Shown: positions 54,096-63,575, counted from the first letter of the stretch. The stretch: DNA of 64,000 bases from JAAZHD01 sp012510895 (GCA_050951465.1 JBMNJC010000026.1:1-64000); one strand, 5' to 3'. Made by a program: numbers and translations. Notes: a model not told the origin generated them from the letters alone.

Positions 54096-54131
54096 TGTGA
54101 TAATTCTATCACAGGAGGCCTCTAAAATCAA
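54096..54131 (-). promoter_or_regulatory. Promoter of the two-component operon with overlapping palindrome
   Basis: Minus strand: TTGATT (54126-54131), 17-bp spacer, TAGAAT (54103-54108). A perfect inverted repeat, TGTGATA and TATCACA around 4 bp (54096-54113), covers the -10. It resembles CRP/FNR-type halves (TGTGA) but with a spacing of 8 rather than 6. Confidence 0.7.
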
Positions 54132-54210
54132 TTTTATCCCCATTATGCATATTCCATACTTTTCCTAAAATTCAAACCGTTTTCAGGGCATTTATAGCCT
54201 TGATTCAGCC

Positions 54211-54846
54211 TTATCGAACGGTTATATGATCTTTCAGCTTTTCAAAGGTTTTTTCACCAATGCCCGAGACATTCATGATCTCTTCAATAGATTTGAAGCT
54301 GCCGTGCTTTTCACGATATTCTATAATGCTTTTTGCTTTGGCTGGGCCTATGCCGGTCAATGTTTCCAGCAAGCTCTGATCTGCCTCGTTAATATTCACC
54401 TTGCCTGACTCTTCATGGTTGGAAGCGCCCGTTTCCAAATGAGAAGGCAGCTCTTCTCCGATGCCGGGAATATAGTACATGGCTTCGTCCTTTACCTTTT
54501 GAGCCAGGTTTATTCTGCTTAAATCCGCATCTGGCAGGCAGCCTCCTGCCAGCTCAACAGCATCAGCCACCCGGTCTCCTTCTCTCAGGGTTATAACGCC
54601 CGGCCTTCTCACCCGGCCGGTAACATATACCATAACTTGAGCAGGCGCTTCCTCCTTCTCCGAATTTACCGGATTTGTGTCTTCAGCATTGGTGGCTTCC
54701 GATATCGCATCCGTAAGATCCGGATTATCGGGCAGCCCGGTCTGCCTTGACTTGTATTCCTGATATATGAACAAACCCGACAAAAACAGAATCAGCGCAC
54801 CCATAATAAGGAAAAGCCTGAGCTGAATTCTGTCAAAATTGACCAT
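54211..54846 (-). CDS. comEA: ComEA-like DNA-binding protein
   Basis: ATG 54846 follows GGGTGG; 211 residues. One N-terminal membrane anchor (about 8-27), an acidic linker, an SLBB domain (VMVYVTGRVRRPGVITL), and a helix-hairpin-helix pair (VNINEADQSLLETLTGIGPAKAKSIIEYR, split over two hairpins, then GIGEKTFEKLK). It is the receptor that binds incoming DNA during competence. comEC is not adjacent. Confidence 0.9.
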   Translation of the reverse strand: MVNFDRIQLRLFLIMGALILFLSGLFIYQEYKSRQTGLPDNPDLTDAISEATNAEDTNPVNSEKEEAPAQVMVYVTGRVRRPGVITLREGDRVADAVELAGGCLPDADLSRINLAQKVKDEAMYYIPGIGEELPSHLETGASNHEESGKVNINEADQSLLETLTGIGPAKAKSIIEYREKHGSFKSIEEIMNVSGIGEKTFEKLKDHITVR

Positions 54847-54923
54847 AATTACCACCCGGAATAGTAATTCGACACTGTATTTGATGTTTCCTTCAAAGAA
54901 ATATGTAAATAAAACAGCTATTA

Positions 54924-54952
54924 TTTACTATTTTATCAAAAAGCTATATAAT
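54924..54952 (+). promoter_or_regulatory. Promoter of the PRPP synthetase-like gene
   Basis: TTTACT (54924-54929), 17-bp spacer, TATAAT (54947-54952). The start would be near 54959, about 26 nt before the ATG. Confidence 0.8.
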
Positions 54953-54984
54953 GAATGATGATAACTGATGAGGAGGCTCTGCTC

Positions 54985-56139
54985 ATGGAAAATATTCATT
55001 TTTCTAAGATACCGTTCGGACAACTGGCCATTATCGCACTGGACAACTGCCGCGAACTTGGCGAAAAAATAAATAGACACCTGGTGGAAAGGAGAACCAA
55101 AGCACAGGATGGAAAACAGACCGACTACTACATGGATGAAATAAAGTCTTCCTATCTGGTGCCTGTCGACTGTGTACGCTTTTCCAACGGTGAAGGCAAG
55201 GCTGTACTGACCGAAACAGTAAGGGGAAAGGATATTTACATTATCTCCGATGTAGGCAACTACAGCTGTACTTATAAAATGTTCGGCATTACCACCCATG
55301 TGGGGCCTGATGAGCACTTTCAGGATATTAAAAGGACCATTTCAGCAATCGCCGGCAAGGGCAGAAGGATAACTGTTATCATGCCCCTGCTGTATGCCGG
55401 AAGACAGCATAAGAGAAGAAGCCGGGAATCACTGGACTGCGCCATTGCCCTTCAGGAACTGGAGCGGCTGGGAGTGGAGAATATCATCACCTTCGACGCT
55501 CATGATCCCAGGGTGCAGAACGCCGTTCCCCTGATTGACTTTCAAACCATCCATCCCACCTATGACATCATAAAAACCATTCATGAACATGAAAGCCATC
55601 TGCTTACTGATAGGGAGAATACCATGATTATAAGCCCCGATACCGGTGCCATGGACAGGGCTATTTATTATGCCAGCGTACTTGGAATAGATGTCGGGCT
55701 CTTTTATAAACGAAGAGACTATACAAGGCTTGTAAACGGCAAGAATCCAATTGTTCAGCATGAGTATATGGGAGCCGATGTTGAAGGCAAGAGCGTAATT
55801 ATCGTAGATGATATGGCCGCTTCCGGAGAATCAATCATAGAGATTGCGAAAGAACTGAAAGCCCGGAAGGCAAAGAATATATATGCTGCCGTAACCTTCG
55901 GACTCTTTACGGAAGGCGTGGATGAATTCAACAAGTGTTATGAACAAGGTCTGATCCAAAGATTCTTCTCAACCAACCTGACCTATATCCCGGACAATGT
56001 CAAAAATGCCGAATGGTTTGTGGAAGTAGATATGTCTAGATTTATGGCTATTCTGATTGATCGTCTCAATCATGATGAATCAATAAGTTCACTGCTTACT
56101 GCAACGGAAAAGATCAAAGAACTGCTAAAGAGCTGCTAA
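54985..56139 (+). CDS. Ribose-phosphate pyrophosphokinase-like protein
   Basis: ATG 54985 is 8 nt behind AGGAGG (384 residues; an upstream ATG at 54955 lacks a site). Two phosphoribosyltransferase-type domains: the N-terminal one with FSNGEGKAVL and PLLYAGRQHKR, the C-terminal one with SPDTGAMDRA and the PRPP loop VIIVDDMAASGES. It is longer than the usual 315-residue Prs and is the divergent second type found in Clostridia. It probably makes PRPP from ribose 5-phosphate and ATP. Confidence 0.85.
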   Translation: MENIHFSKIPFGQLAIIALDNCRELGEKINRHLVERRTKAQDGKQTDYYMDEIKSSYLVPVDCVRFSNGEGKAVLTETVRGKDIYIISDVGNYSCTYKMFGITTHVGPDEHFQDIKRTISAIAGKGRRITVIMPLLYAGRQHKRRSRESLDCAIALQELERLGVENIITFDAHDPRVQNAVPLIDFQTIHPTYDIIKTIHEHESHLLTDRENTMIISPDTGAMDRAIYYASVLGIDVGLFYKRRDYTRLVNGKNPIVQHEYMGADVEGKSVIIVDDMAASGESIIEIAKELKARKAKNIYAAVTFGLFTEGVDEFNKCYEQGLIQRFFSTNLTYIPDNVKNAEWFVEVDMSRFMAILIDRLNHDESISSLLTATEKIKELLKSC

Positions 56140-56163
56140 AATTACAGCAAAAAGAGAAGTAAA

Positions 56164-56190
56164 AATCCTCTCATGCGAGAGGATTTTTTT
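56164..56190. terminator. Terminator between the PRPP synthetase-like gene and sleB
   Basis: Stem TCCTCTC/GAGAGGA (56166-56172 and 56177-56183) with a 4-nt loop and seven T residues on the plus strand. On the minus strand the AAAAAT before the stem gives a shorter U-run, so it may work for both convergent genes. Confidence 0.85.
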
Positions 56191-56206
56191 ATTATTCATA
56201 AACCGC

Positions 56207-56923
56207 TTATTTATAAAAGGCATGATTGCCTATGGTTGTTACATACTGTCTGTTTCTTACAATCCACGAAGCAGAAGTTTTGCCCGGATTAAAGAAGAAG
56301 AGAGCGCCGCCGACCGGCTTGCTTCCGAAATAGGCTTCTTCAGCTGCCTTCAGACAGGAGGCATTGGGATTATTATATATAGTACCGTCTGCCACCGGAC
56401 TGAACTGAGGAATGGAACCGGTGTATTCAAAAATAACTCCATATATGGTATTCGGGAATCCGGGATGAGCCACCCGGTTCATTACTACACTGCCGACCGC
56501 TACCTGGCCCAGATAGGATTCACCCCGGGCTTCGGCATGAATGATTCTGGCCAGCCAAAAAATATTATCCCTGTCTCTTTGTGATAAAGCGCCGCGGCTT
56601 GATGTCGAACCGGTGTTGTTGCCATACAGGGCTGCCCTGGTTTGAGGTCCTACAATTCCGTCCACCAAAAGCCCGTTATCCCTCTGAAAGCGGATTACGG
56701 CATCCTGAGTAATGGTACCAAAGTATTCAGTGATTTTCCAAAAGTTGAAATAACCGCGATTTTTTAGTTCCTGCTGGAGCCGGGCAACCTCCGGTCCTCT
56801 GCTTCCCAGTTTCAACGTCCCGGCGGCAAATGCCTCACCTGCAGGAAGCAGTAATGCAAAGGCAATAATAAAAACCGTGATAAATTTTACTGTTCTTTTT
56901 TTTCTGTCTCTTTTTATCATCAT
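56207..56923 (-). CDS. sleB: Spore cortex-lytic enzyme-like cell wall hydrolase
   Basis: A 238-residue secreted protein: signal peptide ending in GEAFA, peptidoglycan-binding-1 domain (about 35-100; GSRGPEVARLQQELKNRGYF, FQRDNGLLVDGIVG) and hydrolase-2 domain (about 115-238; LARIIHAEARGESYLGQVAVG with the catalytic Glu, SVVMNRV, SPVADGTI). It is the SleB/CwlJ type that acts on cortex during germination or on the wall. Its presence supports a spore-former. Confidence 0.85.
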   Translation of the reverse strand: MMIKRDRKKRTVKFITVFIIAFALLLPAGEAFAAGTLKLGSRGPEVARLQQELKNRGYFNFWKITEYFGTITQDAVIRFQRDNGLLVDGIVGPQTRAALYGNNTGSTSSRGALSQRDRDNIFWLARIIHAEARGESYLGQVAVGSVVMNRVAHPGFPNTIYGVIFEYTGSIPQFSPVADGTIYNNPNASCLKAAEEAYFGSKPVGGALFFFNPGKTSASWIVRNRQYVTTIGNHAFYK

Positions 56924-57119
56924 TGATAACCCCCTGCGACATATACATTATATCAACATTATACAGGCTTATTATAGTTATGCCGGGAAGAGAGAGTCAA
57001 ACCTGTCTACTGTCTCAAACCAGTTTCTTTTCAAGATTATGAAAGAAATGTTACATTTCTGTTAAAATTTCAAACTTTTTTATAGCCATACCAGTTTCAG
57101 CCAGCATTTAATATAGTTG

Positions 57120-57148
57120 TTGGATATCTGATTTTGATGTGCTATAAT
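57120..57148 (+). promoter_or_regulatory. Promoter of dacF
   Basis: TTGGAT (57120-57125), 17-bp spacer, TATAAT (57143-57148). Confidence 0.75.
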
Positions 57149-57209
57149 TTATTACAAGTATATTTCAGTTTCATTTTTTACAATTTAGAGCAGCTATTGG
57201 GAGAGAACA

Positions 57210-58655
57210 ATGAATCATTTGCAAAGTACATATATTTATAAAACGATGAAAATGACATTTATACTAATTGCACTTATATTTCTGTTATCCGCACTTCCTG
57301 CCGCCCATGTCTATGCAACGCAGGATCAAACCATCGAAATAATCGTTGAAAAGCCCAATACCCAGGATGAATTTGAGCTGACTGCTGAAGGCGCAGTTCT
57401 AATGGAACAGCGGACCGGTAAAGTGCTGTTTGGAAAGCAGGCACATACCCGGCTGTATCCAGCCAGTACCACTAAAATCCTGACTGCGCTTCTGGCCGCG
57501 GAACATGGCGATCTGGATGAGATAGTAACCGTCGGAGAAGAAATCTGCATGCTGGCGTGGGACGGCTCCAAGGCGGGGTTGGAGGAAAATGAAAAGATCT
57601 CTCTAAGAGACCTGGTATACGGGCTGCTCATCAACTCCGGAAATGACGCTGCCAATACTATAGCAGTACATATTGCCAGAAAAGTATCCGGTAAAAACCT
57701 TACTACTGAAGAAGCGCTTAATTATTTCAATGATATGATGAACCAAAGGGCAAAAGAGGCTGGCGCCTACAACACCCATTTTGCCAATCCCCACGGTTAT
57801 CATGATGAGTCACATTATACCACCCCGTATGATCTCGCCATGATCGGAAGAGAAGCCATGAAGAATGAGTTTTTCAGAGAAGCAATAGGTGTAAGGGCCA
57901 TGGACAACAAGTATTGGTCCACCGGCGAGCCCCGCTTCTGGAGGAGCAAGAACAAATTAATAAATGAAAAATCATCCCAGTATTATGAATATGCCGTAGG
58001 AGGCAAAACCGGATATACCAGACAGGCCGGGCAGTGTTTAATATCCTTTGCCGCAAAAAACGGCATGGACCTTATAACCGTAGTAATGAAGTCTGCCCAG
58101 GACATGCAGTGGCCTGAGACCAGGATGCTTTTTGAATTTGGTTTTAATAACTTTGAGTATTATGCTCCCATAGAGATGGGAACTATGATAGAAAGAGTAC
58201 CGGTAGACAATCACCTGCCGGATGAGCCAGGATTCGTATCCGCCGTCATTACGGAAAATTGGCAGGATATTTTGAGAAAAGATGATATAAAGCAAATTAA
58301 ACAGGAAATAAGGTGGGAACCTTCACTGCTTTCCGAAAATGCCGAAGAAGAAACGCCCCGCCTGAAGGCACCAATCTATGAAGGCCAGAAAATCGGGGAA
58401 TTATATCTTACACTGAAAGGAAAGGAACTGGCCCGCATTCCCCTGGCTGCTTCCCAAAGTATAAAAGGGAAGAAACAAAAAAAGGTTATGGAAAACATAA
58501 CCCCTGATGAACCTGAGCCGAAAGAAGGTTCCTCTTCCTTCAGCTGGTTCCGTGCAATATTGGTACTGCTGTCAGCCTTTCTTATCCTCCGTACTACAGT
58601 TTTTTCATTAATTACTCAAGAAGGCGAAAAAGGAAACGAAGGTATGAAAACCTGA
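57210..58655 (+). CDS. dacF: D-alanyl-D-alanine carboxypeptidase (low-molecular-mass PBP)
   Basis: A 481-residue S11 serine peptidase: signal peptide ending near VYA, SxxK in PASTTKILTA, SGN in NSGNDAAN, KTG in VGGKTGYT, then a C-terminal beta domain and a membrane segment (about 447-466; FRAILVLLSAFLIL). It trims the terminal D-Ala of peptidoglycan stem peptides. ATG start behind GGGAGAG. The symbol dacF reflects the sporulation-type homologue; dacA/B-like is also possible. Confidence 0.88.
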   Translation: MNHLQSTYIYKTMKMTFILIALIFLLSALPAAHVYATQDQTIEIIVEKPNTQDEFELTAEGAVLMEQRTGKVLFGKQAHTRLYPASTTKILTALLAAEHGDLDEIVTVGEEICMLAWDGSKAGLEENEKISLRDLVYGLLINSGNDAANTIAVHIARKVSGKNLTTEEALNYFNDMMNQRAKEAGAYNTHFANPHGYHDESHYTTPYDLAMIGREAMKNEFFREAIGVRAMDNKYWSTGEPRFWRSKNKLINEKSSQYYEYAVGGKTGYTRQAGQCLISFAAKNGMDLITVVMKSAQDMQWPETRMLFEFGFNNFEYYAPIEMGTMIERVPVDNHLPDEPGFVSAVITENWQDILRKDDIKQIKQEIRWEPSLLSENAEEETPRLKAPIYEGQKIGELYLTLKGKELARIPLAASQSIKGKKQKKVMENITPDEPEPKEGSSSFSWFRAILVLLSAFLILRTTVFSLITQEGEKGNEGMKT

Positions 58656-58677
58656 CAATATATCGCAGATTTTAATC

Positions 58678-59025
58678 TTAATCGGTAGAATTTGAACTGA
58701 CTCGTTCGGCATCCGACCAAAGCCGTTCCAGGTTATAAAAAGCTCTTTCTTCATAATGAAAGATATGCACAATTATGTCATTATAGTCCAAAGCGACCCA
58801 GCGGCTGCCCCGGTCCATATGCCGGAGGGAAATTCCCTTTTCCGCCATTTTTTCCTGCAATTCCTCGGTTAAGGAACTCACTTGCAGTTCCGATCGGCCG
58901 GAGGCAATTACAAAATAGTCTGCCAGGGTGGTAAGGCGGCTGATGTCCAGCACCACTACATTTTCGGCTTTCTTTTCATCCAATATGTCGGCAATTTCCT
59001 GTGCCAGTTTTTGGGGGTTATTCAA
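58678..59025 (-). CDS. rsfS: Ribosome silencing factor RsfS
   Basis: The start is TTG 59025 (115 residues), 8 nt behind AAGGAGG. Family motifs: VVVLDISRLTTLADYFVIASG (in two parts), GSRWVALDYNDIIVHIF and ERAFYNLERLW. It binds L14 and blocks subunit joining in starvation. It follows yqeK in the order usual for Firmicutes. Confidence 0.93.
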   Translation of the reverse strand: MNNPQKLAQEIADILDEKKAENVVVLDISRLTTLADYFVIASGRSELQVSSLTEELQEKMAEKGISLRHMDRGSRWVALDYNDIIVHIFHYEERAFYNLERLWSDAERVSSNSTD

Positions 59026-59080
59026 TACGAAATCCTCCTTTTTTATTCTTAATTTTATGTAACTAATATTTTTCTGCGAA

Positions 59081-59662
59081 TCAAGTTGGATCCTGCATTT
59101 CAAGTATAAGGGAATTTCTTGCCTCTACAGTTAAAGGATGCAGCAATCTTCCTCTTTTCATTACATTATGAATGGAAAATTCCAGACTTGTCAATATTGC
59201 CCGGTTCAAATCGATAAAGGCCAGCTCTCTCAACTCTTCAACACCGGGAAAGCTGCGGCCTTCTTCTATATAGTCTGCCAGAAAGATAATTTTTTCAAGC
59301 AGGGTCATATCCTTCCTTCCGGTGGTGTGATATGCAATTGCCCCCTGAATTTCCTCATCTTCAATATGGAAGAGTTCTTTTGCCAGATATGCTCCCAAGG
59401 GGGCGTGAAGAAGGGACATATTCCTTAACGATATTTCATCGGGTTCATAGCCATGTCTTTTTGCCAGCTTAAGGCATTCATCCATGGAAAGGTCTTTGGC
59501 GCAGTCATGCACCAGGCCGGCAAGTTCTGCTTTTTTTACATCGGCGCCGTAATGTTCTGCCAATTTAACAGCCATGCGGCTGACCCCAATAGAATGCCTG
59601 AGTCTTTCCTCATTTATCCATTTGCCAAGTTCCTGTATTATGCTGTCTTTATCAGTTAACAT
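59081..59662 (-). CDS. yqeK: HD-domain Ap4A hydrolase YqeK
   Basis: A 193-residue HD phosphohydrolase: RLRHSIGVSRMA (first His), GLVHDCAKD (HD pair), LHAPLGAYLAK, AIAYHTTGRKDM and IIFLADYIEEGR. The family is the symmetrical bis(5'-nucleosyl)-tetraphosphatase that lacks kinship with ApaH. It lies 12 bp after nadD. ATG start behind AAGGAG. Confidence 0.93.
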   Translation of the reverse strand: MLTDKDSIIQELGKWINEERLRHSIGVSRMAVKLAEHYGADVKKAELAGLVHDCAKDLSMDECLKLAKRHGYEPDEISLRNMSLLHAPLGAYLAKELFHIEDEEIQGAIAYHTTGRKDMTLLEKIIFLADYIEEGRSFPGVEELRELAFIDLNRAILTSLEFSIHNVMKRGRLLHPLTVEARNSLILEMQDPT

Positions 59663-59674
59663 CCTGCAGCTCCT

Positions 59675-60289
59675 TTATCCTTTGTATAGATTATGTTCTA
59701 TTATATATTTATACACTTCTTCCGGAACCAAATACCGAATTGTCTGATTATTTTTCAGCCTTTTTCTAATTAATTTGGACGAAACTTCCAGATGCGGCCC
59801 TTCCAAAAAATGAATTACGGCATTAAAAGTCTCTTCAAGCCAATTTGCCTCCTTCAGCTGCTCATCCATGGCAACACCCGGTCTTTCATATACAATGAAC
59901 CGGCACAGTTTTGCCACGGAATTAAATTCACGCCAGTTCTTCAGTTCCAATAGTGTATCTCCGCCAATTATGAAAAAGAGTTCATTACCTGGGTATTCCT
60001 CTCTAAGCTCCCTTAAAGTGTCTATGGTGTAGGTGGTCCCTTTTCGCTCCACCTCTCTTGGATCTACCTTAAAAAAAGGATTATGCTCAGCTGCCCGCCG
60101 AAGCATTTCTATCCGATCTTTTCCCGGTGCCAGCCGGATATTTTTCTTATGAGGAGGATCTCCGGCAGGAATAAAAAGAACATAATCAAGGGCATAGGCA
60201 TCCCTGGCTGCCTCAGCTGCAAATACATGACCTATATGAACAGGATCGAAGGTTCCTCCCAGGATCCCGATTCTTCGTCCTACGCTCAT
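59675..60289 (-). CDS. nadD: Nicotinate-nucleotide adenylyltransferase
   Basis: A 204-residue nucleotidyltransferase: GILGGTFDPVHIGH (T/HxGH site), PAGDPPHKK, the central FIIGGDTLLELKNW, and the late VSSKLIRKRLK (ISSTxIR motif). It makes deamido-NAD from nicotinate mononucleotide and ATP. ATG start behind GGGAGG. Forms a unit with yqeK and rsfS. Confidence 0.95.
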   Translation of the reverse strand: MSVGRRIGILGGTFDPVHIGHVFAAEAARDAYALDYVLFIPAGDPPHKKNIRLAPGKDRIEMLRRAAEHNPFFKVDPREVERKGTTYTIDTLRELREEYPGNELFFIIGGDTLLELKNWREFNSVAKLCRFIVYERPGVAMDEQLKEANWLEETFNAVIHFLEGPHLEVSSKLIRKRLKNNQTIRYLVPEEVYKYIIEHNLYKG

Positions 60290-60414
60290 GGTTTTCCTCC
60301 CTTAGATTACAATAGTAATTTAATATTAACATAATTGAACCATAATACAAAGATTTCCTTATTATGATTAAAAACTGATTAAAATGTCAATCATTGCCAT
60401 AGGAGGTGTATGCC

Positions 60415-61326
60415 TTGAAAAAATGGAAAGATACCATCAGGCGCTACAGGTACTACAGCGGTAATTCCTTTCTTGCACTGATAATCAACATGGTTTTTCT
60501 GGAGCTTTTCCTTTTCGTCATCGGATACCTGTGGTTTGTTCAAAGGACCAAGATACCTGTTTTGGCCCTCTTCCTTACCCTGACAATTCTCAGCCTGGTG
60601 ACCGCTGCACTTGTGCTGCGGCACTATCAATCCTATCAGAAGAAAAAAGCGGAAGCTAGACGAAGAGCCGGACGTGAATTCCTTGCTTCGGAACTTAGAA
60701 AGCTGAATTCCGATGAATTTAAGCTTCAAATCATGAACCTGCTGATGCAGCTGAGCAGCATAGCGGATGTAAAAACCAGCAGCGAATTCCTTGAGGCTTT
60801 TATAAAAGGCAAAAGAACCGCCATTGGCTGCTGCCGTCTTGAACCTGAAGAAGAAGTCTCCGCAAAGCAGATCAGAGATTTTATCAACCTTGCCAGGATG
60901 GAAGGGTATTCCCAGGCTGTATTTATCACTTCGGGCAAGTATTCGGACAAGTGCAGGGAACTGGAGCAAAAAAGCAATACCAGCGAAAGCTTTCAACTGC
61001 AGCTGATGGACATGGAAGAAGTGCTGGACCGAATGGAAGAGGCAGGCATATTCCCGGATGAAAAAACAATTGATGCCCTTATTGACAAACAGATTATCAG
61101 CTGGAAAAGTAAATTTTCGCTTTTGAAAAAAACAGCCCTTGCGCCGAAGCGGATCAGAACCTATACAGTCTATTCCATACTCTTCTTTATCCTGTCCAGG
61201 ATATTCCGTTATATGAGCACCTATTACCTTTTTGCTTCCGCTGCCTTTTTAATTCTTGCCCTCATTACAGGATTTAACAAATACAGGCATGTTGAAAAAG
61301 CCGGAAGTCAAAAGCAGCTGTTATAA
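60415..61326 (+). CDS. Membrane protein with degenerate Mrr/restriction-endonuclease-like domain
   Basis: TTG 60415, 8 nt behind GGAGG (303 residues). Two membrane segments at about 17-40 and 46-65, a soluble domain (about 75-230) that follows the Mrr_cat pattern (LNSDEFKLQIMNLL, KRTAIGCCRL, VFITSGKYSDKCREL, LQLMDMEEVLDRM), and one or two segments at about 255-290. The D...ExK nuclease residues are not clearly present. It is on the opposite strand, between nadD and obgE, where many relatives have neither gene nor gap. Confidence 0.65.
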   Translation: MKKWKDTIRRYRYYSGNSFLALIINMVFLELFLFVIGYLWFVQRTKIPVLALFLTLTILSLVTAALVLRHYQSYQKKKAEARRRAGREFLASELRKLNSDEFKLQIMNLLMQLSSIADVKTSSEFLEAFIKGKRTAIGCCRLEPEEEVSAKQIRDFINLARMEGYSQAVFITSGKYSDKCRELEQKSNTSESFQLQLMDMEEVLDRMEEAGIFPDEKTIDALIDKQIISWKSKFSLLKKTALAPKRIRTYTVYSILFFILSRIFRYMSTYYLFASAAFLILALITGFNKYRHVEKAGSQKQLL

Positions 61327-61336
61327 AGCTTCCTGC

Positions 61337-62608
61337 TTATTCCATAAAGTCGAATTCCATATCGCCTATCCGGACAGTATCTCCGTCTTTCACGCCTTTT
61401 TTCCTTAAAGCATCTATAATGCCCATCCTTCGAAGGGCCCGCTGGAAATAATGCATGGACTCATAATCGTCCAGATTAACGCTGCCCATAAGCCTGTCCA
61501 CAGCGTCCCCGGAAAGGATGTACACACCGTCCTCTTCCCTGATCTCCAGAGGTTTTGCCTCCTCCAGCTCATGCAAATCAACTTCCGCATCCTCAAAGGA
61601 TTCCGGTTCAGGCAGTTCCTTCAGAAGCACCATAACCTTATCAAGCAAGGGATCAAAGCCCTGGTTCCGGGCCGCCGAAACTGAATATACCGGATACCCC
61701 AAGGGCTCCAGTTCTGCCCTTAACCGCTTGAGATTCTCCTCCGCACCCGGAAGATCTGATTTGTTGGCGGCGATTATCTGCGGCCGCTCAGCCAGTTTTT
61801 CACTGTACTGCTTTAACTCCCGGTTTATGATGTGGAAATCCTCAACCGGATCCCTACCCTCTATGCCGGAAACATCAATAACATGAATCAGCATCCTTGT
61901 CCGTTCAATATGCCTTAAAAATTCATATCCCAGGCCGACACCCTGGTGGGCTCCTTCAATTATGCCCGGAATATCGGCCATGACAAAAGATTGTCCCCTT
62001 CGCACTTCCACCACTCCAAGGTTGGGCTTTAAAGTTGTAAAATGATAATCCGCAATCTTGGGGCGGGCTGAGGACAGTATGGACAGGATAGTGGATTTTC
62101 CTACATTGGGAAAGCCCACAAGACCTACATCGGCTATGGATTTAAGTTCCAGAATGACAGTGCGCTCCTGTCCCTTCATTCCCTGCTGGGCGAAACGGGG
62201 AGCCTGCCTGGTTGATGTCGTAAAACGGGCATTCCCAAGGCCGCCCTTGCCGCCCCGTGCAAGGACTTTCCTCTGCCCCGGGGTTTTCATGTCAGCCAGA
62301 ACCAAACCTGTAATCTCATCTATAACCAGAGTGCCGGGCGGAACCAGAATAATCTCCGGTTCCCCGCTTTTGCCGGCCATATTTTTTCCCTTTCCATGTT
62401 CTCCGTTCCGGGCCCTGAATTTTCTCTTATAACGAAAATCCATCAGGGTATGGAGACCTGGATTCACTTCAAATATTATATCTCCTCCGCGGCCGCCGTC
62501 ACCGCCGTCGGGACCGCCGTTCGGGATGTACTTTTCTCTGCGGAAAGAAACAGCACCATTTCCGCCGTCTCCGGCTTTAATGGTAATTTTGACCTTATCT
62601 ATAAACAT
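61337..62608 (-). CDS. obgE: GTPase ObgE/CgtA
   Basis: ATG 62608 follows AGGTG by 6 nt (423 residues). Obg glycine-rich domain (1-158; AGDGGNGAVSFRREKY, GGPDGGDGGRGGD), G domain (G1 GFPNVGKST, G3 DIPGIIEG, G4 NKSD, G5 SAA) and a C-terminal OCT domain. It takes part in late 50S assembly and stress response. Convergent with the TM-Mrr gene (10-bp gap). Confidence 0.97.
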   Translation of the reverse strand: MFIDKVKITIKAGDGGNGAVSFRREKYIPNGGPDGGDGGRGGDIIFEVNPGLHTLMDFRYKRKFRARNGEHGKGKNMAGKSGEPEIILVPPGTLVIDEITGLVLADMKTPGQRKVLARGGKGGLGNARFTTSTRQAPRFAQQGMKGQERTVILELKSIADVGLVGFPNVGKSTILSILSSARPKIADYHFTTLKPNLGVVEVRRGQSFVMADIPGIIEGAHQGVGLGYEFLRHIERTRMLIHVIDVSGIEGRDPVEDFHIINRELKQYSEKLAERPQIIAANKSDLPGAEENLKRLRAELEPLGYPVYSVSAARNQGFDPLLDKVMVLLKELPEPESFEDAEVDLHELEEAKPLEIREEDGVYILSGDAVDRLMGSVNLDDYESMHYFQRALRRMGIIDALRKKGVKDGDTVRIGDMEFDFME

Positions 62609-62820
62609 TTTCATCACCTGTTTTAGAATTATACCATACTCAAATTTTATGGTACAGTTACTCTTCTTATTATCATAAACGACAGAAATCTGATTTAATC
62701 CGAATATTTCTTATTCTTCATAAAACAAGATACAGTTATGTAAAAAATTGGCCGTAAAGGGCGCATATGTATTATAATAGCATTAATACTACCGGAATAA
62801 TATCGGAGGGAGATGGAAAG

Positions 62821-63543
62821 ATGAAAGTTTTGTCTATTGGAAACAGTTTCTCCAGCGATGCCCACAGGTATCTGCATAAAGTTGCAAAAGCCGACAACTA
62901 TGATATGAAATGTGTAAATCTGTATATCGGCGGTTGTTCCCTTTTCCGGCATTTTATTAACATGAACAATGATACAAGGGCTTATCTGCTGGAATTCAAC
63001 GGGGAAGGGACCGGCTTCTATGTTGCCATTAAGGAAACCCTGCAAAGCGACGAGTGGGACTATATTACCCTGCAGCAGGTAAGCCGCCTCAGCGTTTCGT
63101 ACGATACATACTGCCCCTATATACAGGAACTGACCAAATATATCCGGTATCATTCACCTAAAACAAAAATATTGCTGCATCAGACTTGGGCTTATGAAAA
63201 GGACAGTGAAAAGCTGAAGGATTTAGGATATGCAAGCCCGGATGATATGTTTGCGGACCTGAAGAAAGCATATGAAGAAGCTGCCAGGGATATAAAGGCA
63301 GATGGAATCATCCCGGCGGGACAGTGCATGCAAAACCTTTCGGCCAACGGTATGGAGACAATCCACCGTGACAGCTACCATGCCGGCCTTGGGGCTGCCA
63401 GATACGCTATTGCCCTTACCTGGTACGGATATATGACAGGCAATCCTGTTGAAGATAATGCTTTCCGTGAATTTGATGTGCCTGTTTCTGAATACGAAGC
63501 AGAGATTGCCCGTAATTCTGCCGCTGAAGCCCTGAAAGAATAA
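62821..63543 (+). CDS. DUF4886 SGNH-like hydrolase
   Basis: ATG 62821 (240 residues) behind GGAGGGAG. The nucleophile block is LSIGNSFSSDAHRYL, followed by GGCSLFRH, a DYITLQQVSRLS middle block and the late Asp-x-x-His RDSYHAG. There is no signal peptide. DUF4886 proteins are esterase-like and often found in gut Firmicutes and Bacteroidetes. It interrupts the rpmA-obgE pair on the opposite strand. TATAAT lies at 62773-62778 but without a good -35. Confidence 0.82.
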   Translation: MKVLSIGNSFSSDAHRYLHKVAKADNYDMKCVNLYIGGCSLFRHFINMNNDTRAYLLEFNGEGTGFYVAIKETLQSDEWDYITLQQVSRLSVSYDTYCPYIQELTKYIRYHSPKTKILLHQTWAYEKDSEKLKDLGYASPDDMFADLKKAYEEAARDIKADGIIPAGQCMQNLSANGMETIHRDSYHAGLGAARYAIALTWYGYMTGNPVEDNAFREFDVPVSEYEAEIARNSAAEALKE

Positions 63544-63575
63544 ATGCTCCGCAAATACTTCAGCAGACCGCAAAA

